The notes beneath the pieces are model-generated. The model had not been told where the DNA came from and searched no databases. It worked only from the letters and a program-made list of their open reading frames with translations. A stretch of DNA of 64,000 nucleotides, from the NCBI GenBank assembly GCA_964017195.1, contig OZ024889.1, positions 67,271,858 through 67,335,857 of the forward strand. Direction: 5' to 3'. This DNA is from Siderastrea radians (taxonomy: Eukaryota; Cnidaria; Anthozoa; Scleractinia; Rhizangiidae). The position numbers and the translations under genes are program-made. Below are positions 51,491 through 62,386 of the stretch, piece by piece. Position 1 is the stretch's first letter. The number at the start of each line of letters is the position of its first letter.

Positions 51491-54383
51491 AAGAATCGCA
51501 CTACCACGGAGGGTTTTCACGGCGGCCGTATTGGAGATACAAAACAATGAAATGTTTCTCCTTTGGAAAATAAATTTTGTTTTTATGTAAATAGTTTTAA
51601 CTGTTGTTTGCCACCAACGTGGCCGTCGTGAAAGTCCTCTCTTCAGTTGAAGTCATCTCCCTCAAAGTTAAACTCTTCAGCTAGTTAGTAATGGTGAGTA
51701 CGTATAAGTCGTTTTGGCGATCTGCCTGCGCCATCTGCTAAGACAAATCAGCTGGTACGCTGTCACACTATCTAACAGTATCGGTGAACGTTTTCTGAAA
51801 ACACTGGAAAAAATAGAGCAAATGGTAAACATCCCAGTGATTTACATAAATAGACAAGTGTCACAACCGGATGAAAAAGCCTGCGTGGTAGGCGCGGAAA
51901 GGGGAGGGAAAAGGGGAGAAATGTGTGCATGTTACAACCAGATATGACAACTATGTAAATATGGGTGCTGTCTTTGATAGCTTCTGGGTAGGTACTATTG
52001 AAGCTAAATAAGCAAAGGGCAATGTCTTTTCTGAGTTGAAGTAGGGGTGAATTTTTGCACTTTTTGGTCTAAAATAGGTACCCGTTTTGCTAACTGTCCA
52101 AAAAAAAAAATGCATGCATCTGTGCTGGAGCCATGCGCCGTCTTGGACGGCAGTAAGATAGAAAGTAGGAAATGAAAAATCATATTTCCGTCTGAAATAA
52201 AGTAAGTACACTCCTACCCAAATTTTCAAACAGAATCCCTCCCCCTTACAATTGGCCGCTGGGAGTAGAGTGAATAATTAGGTTACCAACTTTGTTGGAT
52301 GATTGATGATACATTACATCAAGCATATACCTGAACGCCTTGAGACACGAGGTGTTGGAACAAAAAATTGCCCGACCAGTAGAGGACTACCCGCGAGACC
52401 AAAGCAGATAAAAAAGCGCAAGTTCGATTGCGAAAGGCATCGCTCGACTTCTGGCAAGCTGACTATAGTCGCGTTTTAGGTTAAAAATTGAACTAAAACA
52501 GAGCCTAAAATGAGAAGTACTTATTTGTGATGTAGTTAAGATTTTACCTTTTCATAAATACTATATTTCGGATTGTGCATAAAGCTTGCTGAAAAAATAA
52601 ACATGCCAGATTTCGTCAGCACACTTTATATATCGCCATAGTTAGCATGATACACGAACAACGAAATGAATAATCGGAATTATGACAATTGACGGTAATG
52701 TCGTTTAGCTTGAATAAGTAACCATGACCCTGGTCGATATTTAGCTGTTGCACTATACGTAATGCTTTGCCAATCTAATTAAGGAATTGCTTTTTCATTC
52801 AAGGAAATAATAGATTGCAGACAGTCAATTGTGTGAAATATTAAGCCCCTGGCAGTAGGGGTGGCGAATGGTCTTACCAAAAACTAGGGTGTCGCAAAAT
52901 TTCAGCTGAATTGTGCACGTCTCACAGTCTCGTTTTTTGAGCGATTTTTTGCGTTTAGGACTCTCGATTTTTTCCGCCACACCGTCTGAAGCCCGCTCGA
53001 TCTTTCTGCAAAGCCACCTAGAGTCTTAGGCCTTTAGAAGGTATAAAATAAATCGCGAAGTTCTGATGAGAGTGATGATCTTGGGTATTAAATGTGTTTA
53101 GTTGCCCGAAATTGATCTGAAGGTCTCGGGTTCAACCCTCAGCTTCCTACCTGATAACCGTGAACATCTATCGCTCGAGAACCCGAGAGAAGCATCTGAT
53201 TACAATTTTTCTTCCTTTCAATTGGGTCCCTCAAAATTTCACTATTTTAAAGTGGTCTGCAAAACGAGTGGAATGTTTGTGTTCATAGAAGGTGTAGCAT
53301 AGGAGTGTAGGGTTTACTTTTCGTGACATGATTTTTTCTCTGTCAGTCTACCGCACACATTTTCCATTAAACAAAATTTATTCTCTTGCTAGGACATGTC
53401 TATTTTATTGCCTAAGACTATGCTAATCTAACTTAAGAAACTTAAAACAGTCATTTTTTTTGTAATTTACCGAATGATACTTGGTGGTGGCGTGATCCTT
53501 GTGACGTTAGCCGACAGTGTTGTTTACTCTCGATCACGCAAACTTAATTAAACTCTTGACCAATAGGTGGCCGAAAAATTTGACAGTTATTCTTTTAAAG
53601 CAAGTAAATAACCTTACCGAACCAGTCTGAACGAGAACTTGCTTTAATTGCAAATCCGCTTTAGTTTGCTACAATGTATTTCTTGTTGGGAACTAAAACT
53701 TCATTGCATGCTTATGGTCACATTCGGGGCACGTAATACCAGGGGCACGTAATACCAGGGGCACGCAACCAGAATTTAAGCAAAATACTTAAAACGTCCT
53801 TTTCTGTTTCTCAGATTGTTCTAGGGCCTTTTAAAGGGATATTTACATAAGCTAACACAGGTTGCCCAGTTTGGATTCCTTGGCTAAAAATTTAAGTCGC
53901 AGAAATTTTAGGAAATAAAATATTCTCCTCTGAATTTCCGAGTTGCTGTGCGACCCGAAAATGTTAGCTGACCATATTTTGCACTGCTAACAAACTATTT
54001 GCATTTCGAATTCCCTCCGAAAACAAAAGAAATTTATTTTCCATGTTCAGGATGAGACAACATTTCGCCGAAGAAAACTTGTTTTTGTCACAATTATCCG
54101 AATTTCTTAATTGGTTAAGGCCTCCCGTTTCCAAACAGATATTACCGCACTGAAATAGGTTACGACGATGCGTACACGTTTCGATTTCTTCCCAATCTAT
54201 TTGATACGGACCCAAAAATTAAATCCTAACCTGACTAACCAGAAATACAGCGAAGATGTCGAAGCTCTCGCAAATATTGCCGAAAACTTGGTTTTTACGT
54301 ATTGCAGTTTCATGTAGACAACCTCAGTCACTGACTGTGGCAAAGTAACCTTTATGAAGATTTTCATGCCGAAGTAATCAATC
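51442..54383. other. gene-poor stretch
   Basis: No recognised gene. The minus frame at 51951-52229 and plus frame at 53102-53302 are short and unsupported. A 17-bp direct repeat GGGGCACGTAATACCA occurs in tandem at 53735-53768. Confidence 0.4.
53735..53768. repeat. 17-bp tandem repeat
   Basis: GGGGCACGTAATACCAG repeats twice, with a partial third copy. Confidence 0.8.
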
Positions 54384-54839
54384 GTGAACAAGTTTCAAAT
54401 ACAACGAACACCACCTATACGTACTGCTATACAAGCATGCAGCGGGGATTCTCACTTATCATTCTTTTCACTTACCGATTGCCCCTTTATGATTGTCCTT
54501 TATATGAAACCCTCTGATTTAAACAAAATTTGCGATCCCTGTAGAAAGGCACGTTCGGTTCAGCTTCTTGTAACAAAATGTCCAAATTTAGATTGGCTTA
54601 ATTTAAATAACTATGGGTGGATCGTGTATCGTTGTGTCGTAGGGGAGGGTGGGTGCGTCGCATGCGGGCAAGATGTTTTCTTGGAAACTCGACGGGCTTT
54701 TGGCTTCTTTCTAGGAGAAGACTATGCTCGTATAGTCGTATTTTCGTATCTCGTATATATAGAGGAGAGACTATACTCGTATGCAGCTTTTAGTAAACTA
54801 GGAACTAATGGTGGTTTAGGTTGCACAGCTCAGTATTAG
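54384..54839 (+). CDS. orphan ORF, 151 codons
   Basis: The longest open frame in a gene-poor region; starts at an ATG (MNKFQIQRTPPIRTAIQA), with two Cys-rich spots (CDPCRKARS; GGCVACGQD) and a hydrophobic stretch (YARIVVFSYLVYIEE). No family is recognised. Splice sites and a promoter are not evident. It may be a chance frame. Confidence 0.2.
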   Translation: MNKFQIQRTPPIRTAIQACSGDSHLSFFSLTDCPFMIVLYMKPSDLNKICDPCRKARSVQLLVTKCPNLDWLNLNNYGWIVYRCVVGEGGCVACGQDVFLETRRAFGFFLGEDYARIVVFSYLVYIEERLYSYAAFSKLGTNGGLGCTAQY

Positions 54840-56820
54840 AAGCAGAATTCCAGTGGGACACCTGTACCACCTCAATCTGTGAGACGAGTGCGGACTGTGA
54901 TGATAGCTGTTGCAAAAAATTATCAACAAATTTTGTCACTGAAGGTACCTAACTCAAACTGTACCAATATTCTGTTGTAAAACAAGCAATCGTGAATTGC
55001 AATTCTCCATTCTCTTAGTCACATTTTTAAAAGTTATTAAAATATCTTAAAGAAGATTCCATACATTTAATGCCCATGTCACATACCACCGTGAGTTGTT
55101 CCATCATTTCCAACCACTCCTCCACCCCAGTTCCCGGACGAGCGTTGTAAATGTGCAATCACGGGGTCGGCTCATATACATACTGACAAAATCCCCACAG
55201 TAAGCACAGTATGTAGCTTGCCTACGCGTAGCCGTACCCCCCCCCCCCATCCCAGTACGGCTACTCGTAGGCTACCCGCTCTCCTCAAAAATAAAATCGG
55301 AGAGAGCGGAAGGCTGCAAATGCCCACGCATGGGACAAGACAACGTCATATTTTCTCTGAACGAATCTAGAATCGCATTTTTAGGGGTAAAAGGGACGAC
55401 GACTATGGAGGAGGGTGCTGAGAATGGTTGAAGATGGTTCGCACTATTTGTGTTTCTTCCGATTGCCGGTTGACTTAGATTTGCTTTAAGTCGCTCGTTC
55501 TTTCTTGGCGGCAAAAGAAACGTTTCGATGAATATAAATAAAATTAATACACGCGCAGAAAATTTGCGTTTGTTGCGCGCGAAATGGCTATGTTGTCAAA
55601 ACCAGCCGCCATTTTGATTCACGCTCGTGGACCACGCGCGCGTCCTCCACAAAGAGAACGAGCGAGTTGTTTCTCTTTCAGCTCAGGGATGGCGGTGCGA
55701 GGACACGCAAGCGTGGCACGTTTTTACGCGGTTGGGAATTCGCCAATTTTCACTTGATTTTCCTGGGCGGAAAGAGGAACTGTTACTCGTTCATGTTCTG
55801 GCCTGCTCCCTTACGATCCGCCTAGCCTCTTCGTGAGCTTTTCGAACGTCCCATCAACACTATCGATAACCACTGGCAGCGGCGTTCTCTAATTTTTTGA
55901 CCAAAAATGGAAATCACCTGCCAAATTACTGAAAAACAAACAAAAATTAGCCCGGCCATCAATATTGGAAACGTTTATTTCAAGTACAAGTTTTAAAGTT
56001 GTTAAAAAGATGCGCTAATATACACTGTTACAAAAACATAAATCGCTTTATAAAGTTTGCTTTGCAAACATACAACTGACAGTCTCATCATAGTACTTAA
56101 CAATAATACAACAACCTCAATGAATTTCATAAGTCTACAACCGCATTACATGTAACTAGTCACGCAAATTTTTAAGTTTGCTTGGCAAACATTTCAGACA
56201 TTCCATCAAATGTATAAGTTTTCAAAATCATACATATAGAACTCTATATAGACATAACTATAAAAAGTGGAACCTAGTTCTTTGAACGGTCCATTTAAGC
56301 CTAAAACTTAATAAAGGCATCTAAATTTTTACTAAAACGCCGTGCAATACGAGCAACATTTTCCCTGAAACTTCTCGCTCACGTAACAATTTTTTTGTAG
56401 AAGTGACGTGTACTTTCTGCAACATGAAAACTTGTTGCCTGCGGAGGTGGTAATACATGCAACACCAGGCGGCAAATTGCAACGAAAGACTTGTTCCACA
56501 AGAAGTTGCTGGAAAAAGATTGCTCGTATGAGCAATGTAACTTGGACATGTAAGTGATGTAATTACCACTGAACTGCTATTTACAAAAATACGTATCACG
56601 TATCAGCTTCTGTGACAAAAATAGTTTTGAATACTTTGTATAATTTATCTCACTTCTGCCAAATATTATTATTATTATTATTTATTTATTATTTACCGGT
56701 AACGCCTACCCTTCGAAGCCGTAGATTGATGGCATGGGGTCAGCTAAATATTACGAAAAAAAAATGTATATATATATATATGTATAAAGTACAAATCTAG
56801 TTTACAGAACTGTGATTGAA
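54840..56820. other. gene-poor stretch
   Basis: Contains a C run (55240-55249), a fragment CATTTTGATTCACGCTCGTGG with CGCGCGCG near 55610 that recurs inverted near 37150, and an ATT microsatellite (56663-56690). The frames at 55272-55514 and 55627-55836 lie in that repeat. Confidence 0.4.
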
Positions 56821-56825
56821 CGAGG

Positions 56826-57290
56826 AAACAGACTGTTTAAATTTAGTTAAATTAGTGTTCTCAAAGAAAGACTGAGGCAGACTGTTCCACTGAGTGATTG
56901 TTCTGGGGTAGAATGAAAGACGGTGAGAGGAGGTACTAGTAGATAAAGGAATGAAGCTGTAGCTGTGTGAGTGCCAGGATCTTCGAGGTGGATGATATGT
57001 CTGAGGTACTTTCTGGCGTCAACTGGTATGAGTCCGTTGTAGATCTTGAAAAGGAGTGCAAGCCGCGCGTCAACTCTCCTCTGCTCCAGTGTTCTCCAGC
57101 CCAGGTTTTCTAGCATGTCAGTGACACTAGAAGTGTTGTGATATCTCTTCAATGTCCACCAAGCGGCACGCCGTTGAACCATCTCGACCTTATAGGCACC
57201 TTTGTTTTCAACACCTGGTCTTGGGTCCCATATTGTAGAGCCGCATTTGTCAAAACAAAAACAACAACAAGTTTATGTACTACTACATAT
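56826..57290 (-). pseudogene. jockey/CR1-like LINE RT C-terminal fragment
   Basis: VEMVQRRAAWWTLKRYHN, TSSVTDMLENLGWRTLEQRR and VDARLALLFKIYNGLIPVDA are typical of the end of ORF2 in non-LTR elements of the CR1/jockey group. The RT core is absent. About 360 bp are recognisable, truncated at both ends. Confidence 0.75.
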
Positions 57291-57459
57291 GGTACAAATG
57301 AAACCTTAACACTTTCACTGTGTGCACAGGTTCGCCTCGGAAGTATTTCAAGTGTTCAAGCTAACTTCACGACGGATGCTTGCACAGGACAAAGTTGCCA
57401 GCTGCACAAGTGATACATTTTCCTGGGGGTTAGGTGTTGTTTTCAGTAACACCTTGACT

Positions 57460-57677
57460 CTATAACGATTCAATATGAATCTGGTCAAGCATTTGCCGAC
57501 CTCGTAAACAATTTATTTCTTGTACAGTTTTCTCGATATCTTGTTCGGAGGCATGAAAACGGACTTGGACGTGGCGAGCTTTGTCCAAGTTATCGAGAGC
57601 TTCTTCTGTGGAACCAAGGGCTCCAAGAGCACAACCTAAACCATAATAAGCTCTGGCGGTGTCCAGATGATTTTCAC
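57460..57677 (-). CDS. gene B exon 4: last TPR and C-terminus
   Basis: After TTCCTCAG; GENHLDTARAYYGLGCALGA then STEEALDNLDKARHVQVRF, ending QMLDQIHIESL and TAG. Its first codons complete the TPR begun in exon 3 (LLG|ENHLDTA). Confidence 0.85.
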
Positions 57678-60600
57678 CTGAGGAAAAAACGAAGGAAAGG
57701 ATGGAAGTGGATTAGATACTTGTAGCCTCAGAGTGCAACATGCCCCACCCATGGGACAACATCCAAAAAATTCTTTCTCTCGTAAACTAAAAATTGCATT
57801 CCCTATGTTAACTACTCGGACTTAACATCAATTATTTGGCGTGGAGAAAGGGACGTGTTTCAAGCTCTGGTGGCAACATCCCACCTAAAATTCTTAAAGC
57901 TCCTCCAATCTCCCACAAAAACTAAATACTACAGGGTCCACGCCTTATTCTGAAGAGGTGCTTTGTACCGTTTTACTTGAGATGATTCAAACTCCTCGTT
58001 TCAGAAATGAATTTTGTCTTCCTTGGCTTGACTCAGGCAAAAGAGATCTAAAGAATTGCCAGCAAGTATATCACAAAACTGGCAGTAACCATGTATTATA
58101 ATCCTCTAAAGATTCAAATCTATAAAAAAAACCTTAATTTCATGTACCAATTACCTAACAGGTAGAGCCTCATTTTAAGACTCTCTTTCTTGAATGCCAC
58201 AGCTTTCTCAGGATCATTAAGCTTCAGATAACCCTTGCCAATGTAATCCAACAGTGACGCAGTGAAAGGGTGTGTGCCCAACAACTCCCGGTATTTCACC
58301 AAACAGATGTTCTCCCAAATGTTGACAGCTGCTTTGTATTTACCACTGACAAACATGGCCACTGCAAGAATGAAAGGTAAATTTGTGAGTTGGTTTGAGT
58401 GTATGGATGCTAAGAGAAAGTATACCAGCTTTAACCCAGTGGCAGCATACATATACTTGAGTGGAAGAGAGAGAGAGGGTGGGTAATACAGGGGAAAGAA
58501 ATTGATCAAGCGCTGGGCTGCACGTTAATGTTTGAATCCATGTACATGGAATTGATTTCTTATCAAGGCTGCCAGTAAAATCCCCTTTTTGCAGCCTGAA
58601 ATGACCAGGAACATTACAAATCCCACAGGATGGGATTGTTACAAATGGAAGTCTTCTCTACTACACTTCTGGTTCTGATCAAAGGTGAGAGTGCTTTTGT
58701 CATTGAGTGTGAGTCAGTAAGAATGTTGTACCTGATGTGGTGAAATATACAGCGATAATCTGACAACTTCACTATTTGTAATACATGTAACCCATTTTTT
58801 TTTTTGTATGTTCATGTACACTGTATATAGCAACCTTAAATGGTATTTAAGAAATTTGTGTCTGGAGTGTTCTTGCAGCTACAGTATCAGAGCTGGTACT
58901 GAAGCTGATGCTTATGACAAGCAAGGAAACTAGTCAGTACTGGCTTCCTTACATAGCTCAGCGGCAATTTTTCTCAACACTTTAACTCATGCAAGTTAAT
59001 GAGCTAGCTCAGAAATATTTGATTGACGTCACTGTCGATGTATATACTATACTTACTTCCCAGGTCACAGAATCCACCAGCCACAAGCATGCGCTCCATT
59101 TTCCCGGAGTTATCAGAACGCAACAACTTCTTGCGTACAGCAATGCCTTGTGCAATTAGTGAGATGCCTTTCTTTCTATCCCCAGAAATAAAAGTGCAAA
59201 GGCCCAGTTTGCACTTGCAATGACCATGGCACTCTGTGTTGTGAATCCCAAGTTTGTTCTGGAGATCATGTGCCTGTTCAAGGTTCTTTTTGGCATCTGT
59301 ATGGTATGCATCCTTGTAGCCATAGTAACACAGCTGTTTGAATCCAATGGACACAAGACATTCACTGTAAAGAGCTTTATCAGGCAGTGCGTTTGCCACA
59401 TTTAGGCACTTCTCATAAGAGGACATAAATTCCTCCATGTTCATGACTTTAGCCAGGAAATTCACAGTCTCAGTTGAAATGAACAATCCATAATGCTTTA
59501 AAATGTCATCTTCTGTTGTTGCAGCAAGGGCGTGGCAGATGTTTGTTTTGTTGATCTCATACTTGTCTATGGCAATCTTGCAGTCTGTAGTAATGAAGTC
59601 ATCATTCAGTTGTTGTAGAAGCGAAAGATAATACTGTGAAAAAAGTCTGATTGCCATGTTGTATCCTTTGCATGTATCCTCCCTTGATGCAATGCAGAAA
59701 GCTTGTACTAATGGATGCAAGCTGTATTGCACATGATTGTTGACTTCATCTTGTTGAACAAGTGAATGTGATTGAAGGTCATTAAGTAACATCTGAAAAT
59801 CCAGATAATCCTCACTGTGAAATAAAACATCCTTTGCTTCCTTTTTGGTAAAAACAGTGGGAAATGCAGCCAGAGAGGCCAGAGCCTTCCTCACTTCTGG
59901 CTGTAAATGGTTATAAAATACCTTAAGAAGACAAAAAAGGTCCTGAACTCTTGGATTATTTCCTTTGAGGAAATTGTGTGGGCAGTTTTGAAGCTTTCTG
60001 TGAAGCTCGATTGGATCAATTGATTTGCTCATTAAAAATGATGCTGTTAGTTTGAGCAGCAAGGGAACGCCACCACAGACCTTATGCCTTGCAAACTGTC
60101 TTGCTCGTTGGTCTGAAATCCCGGCAGTGTGATACTTGAGAAAGAGAAAAGACTGCTCCTCAGATAGAGGACTTAGTGGAAAGTTGCAGGTCAAGAAAGG
60201 GAAATCTAACTTTGAGACTGTTTTCCTGCTTGTTACGAGTGTAACAAGATTCCTTGCACTTTGGCCAATCCCATGTAAAAACTGATTAAAATTTAACTCA
60301 TCCCCTGTCTGCAGGTCCTCAGCATTATCGAGAATTAGAACTGTCTCCCTCTGTAGTGACATAAGGTGTTGTTTCAGCTGCAAGACAGGATTTTTACTGA
60401 CAGGAATGCCTAATGTTTCAAGCATATTCTTAGCTGCAAGGGTAATGGATGACACTGTTCTAAGGGAGACGTACAGAACATCTTTTTCTTTGCCAAACAA
60501 CATGTAGCCCATATTTATGGCTACAGTTGTTTTTCCAAAACCCGGTGGAGCAACTATAGTTATCAGCCTAGTGTTCTTGTCACCTTCAGCAGTCATTAAT

Positions 60601-62386
60601 CTGGCAATATCCTCACAAATATCTGTCCTTCCAACAAAATTGGGAACCCTGTTAGGAAGGCCTAAAGAGATTGGTTTCCTTTCAGTGCCTTCAACCAAAT
60701 GTTCACCTGCAAATTAATCACAGTAGGCAAAAATAAGTTCCCTCAACTTATAATTTAATTCGTTGTAAAAATAAATCATTTGGTAACTGTGAAATTTAAC
60801 CGGAATATCTGGAGGAGTGAGGGTCAAACTAAAAAAGCATCCATGGGGGAGGTATAGATATATTCTGGAACCCCACAGTAAGTTGAATGGTGTTGAATGA
60901 ATGCAAATGTTGAAAACGTTTGTCTGAAGCCTTCAGCTTTAATAGAAACACAGACAGCCCAATCCTCTGATCAGATAATGCAAAGGCGACTCCTACTTGT
61001 AAGCGGTATTGGCCAGGTAATTTCATTTTTAATCTGCACCCTCCCAGATCTTTGACTCTTACCCTTACAGAAATCCATCAAAAATACTTTAACTCCTCAA
61101 GGAATCCTGTAAAAACATTTTAAGCCCTAACGAATTCTGTTTAAAATGAATATAACTCCTCAAGAAAAATTCCATAAAAATGTGTAATTGCCCTGAAGAA
61201 TTCCATGAAATTTTTTCCCTTCAACCCTTTTAAGAATTCCATCAAAAATATGGATTTTTATCCCCAAAAAGATTTCAAGAATTTTCAACCTTACCACCTT
61301 TAAGATTTCCACCGTTTTTCCAATTTATCTCTAAAGAATTCCACTGTTCCTCAAGAGGCGAGGAAGTGGGGGGGGGGGGGGGAATTTGGGAAATCGACTT
61401 TGCAGTTCTTAAAAATATGCTACAAGCAATTGCAAAATTGTTGAGACATTCTCCTAAAAAACTGGATTACCAACTGAAAACGCACTCTTGAAAACAAATG
61501 GAAAACTTTAATACATTTCTGACCCCCCTCCCCCTTTCAATGTTGTTGCTTGTTACTTTGAAAATCCTTACCAAATCCAAAACAACATTGATAAGGGGGG
61601 GGGGGGGGGTAAATGTGTATTGACTATAAGAATGTCCGAATTGACCGGAAGTATAGCGAGCGTCTCAAGTCTTTTTGCAATTGCTTATAGCTTATAGCCA
61701 TGCGTGTGGAAATAAACAGTCACTTACTACAACGTGAGGTTGTCTTTGTGTCTTCGGTGTAATTTGGGCGTAATTTGTTGCCATTTTAAGCGAGTTTTTG
61801 GTTTAGTGGTTCGGTGTAGTTTGTGGTGTTGTTTCTGTGAAGAAACAACACCGCGAACATGACACCACAAATTACTAGTAATCGCCCTCAAATTGCGCCA
61901 AATTTATACACAGAAGATACAAAGACAACACCACGATGAGGTGAGTGAAGCTTACTTTTACATTCATGGCTACATTTTAGCATTTTGAGAACAGTAGTCA
62001 ATTTCTCATTCAACACCACAATCGACACTAAGACTCGGTTCGTGTTATTTGATCGCGAGCTTGTGTCGCCTGTGATAGAAATCAAAATTAAAGTTTTATG
62101 TAATAGTACCTGGTGAGCCTGATTGGAGAGTATTCGCCAAAAATACGTGACCACAGTGGTACAGAGCTTGCAAGAAGACATCAAACGCGTCGGGACCCTT
62201 CCAAGGAAGCATATCTAACAGCTTCAACGCTTTGCGTTGAGTTGTAGTTTCTGCGAGAATTACTTCGCGGTCATCTGCGTCCAAAAGATCTCGAGAGTAG
62301 AGTACCTCAACGACTTTTCTCGGATTCATAGTTCTCGAAATATGCATCCGATGTTTCCGCAACACAACTCTCTTTGTCTCCTCCAT
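57460..62386 (-). CDS. gene B: CARD - NB-ARC - TPR (Apaf-1/NLR-like)
   Basis: Four exons (62110-62386, 59057-60706, 58155-58361, 57460-57677) join in matching phases to an uninterrupted 783-aa frame. A CARD at residues about 1-88 is followed by a short linker and NB-ARC (about 100-420): Walker A APPGFGKTT at about 145-153, Walker B TVLILDNAED at about 214-223, sensor LVTLVTSRKT and GGVPLLLKL. Then a winged-helix region with YSLHPLVQAF at the MHD position, and TPRs. CARD-NB-ARC proteins recruit CARD caspases or adaptors after ATP-driven oligomerisation. Apaf-1 ends in WD40 and plant relatives in LRR; TPRs here follow the cnidarian STAND plan of gene A. Confidence 0.88.
58155..58361 (-). CDS. 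gene B exon 3: TPR
   Basis: Acceptor TTCATTCTTGCAG, donor GTAATT. ENICLVKYRELLGTHPFTAS, LLDYIGKGYLKLNDPEKAVA and FKKESLKMRLYLLG form a TPR_12-type pair with the GxHPxTAxxL signature also seen in gene A exon 4. Confidence 0.85.
59057..60706 (-). CDS. gene B exon 2: NB-ARC and helical region
   Basis: A 1650-nt exon after TTAATTTGCAG, donor GTAAGT, that includes the entire NTPase. It opens GEHLVEGTERKPISLGLPNR with VPNFVGRTDICEDI (the VGR motif that starts NB-ARC). The last third (AKNLEQAHDLQNKLG-type helices) is TPR-like. A single large NB-ARC exon is also the structure of gene A exon 3. Confidence 0.88.
61371..61383. repeat. poly-G tract
   Basis: A run of G in gene B intron 1, with a similar run at 61597-61609. 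Two GGGGGG runs in one intron may cause assembly errors. Confidence 0.7.
61733..61935. repeat. inverted-repeat element in gene B intron 1
   Basis: AACGTGAGGTTGTCTTTGTG with TCTTCGGTGTAATTTGGGCG is mirrored by CGCCCTCAAATTGCGCC and AGAAGATACAAAGACAACAC. The centre is a hairpin GTGTTGTTTCTGTGAAGAAA / CAACACC (about 61825-61852). Confidence 0.65.
62110..62386 (-). CDS. gene B exon 1: CARD
   Basis: ATG at 62386 begins METKRVV-like sequence (MEETKRVVLRKHRMHISRTM) and the domain reads VVEVLYSRDLLDADDREVIL, TTTQRKALKLLDMLPWKGPD and AFDVFLQALYHCGHVFLANT. The pattern (LxxxLxSRxLLxxxDxExI...xxRxxxLLDxLPxKGPxAFxxFxxALxxxGHxxLAxxL) is that of a CARD, with six helices in the right spacing. The frame is open upstream without an ATG, so this start is the likely one. 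Donor GTACTA in phase 1. Confidence 0.85.
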
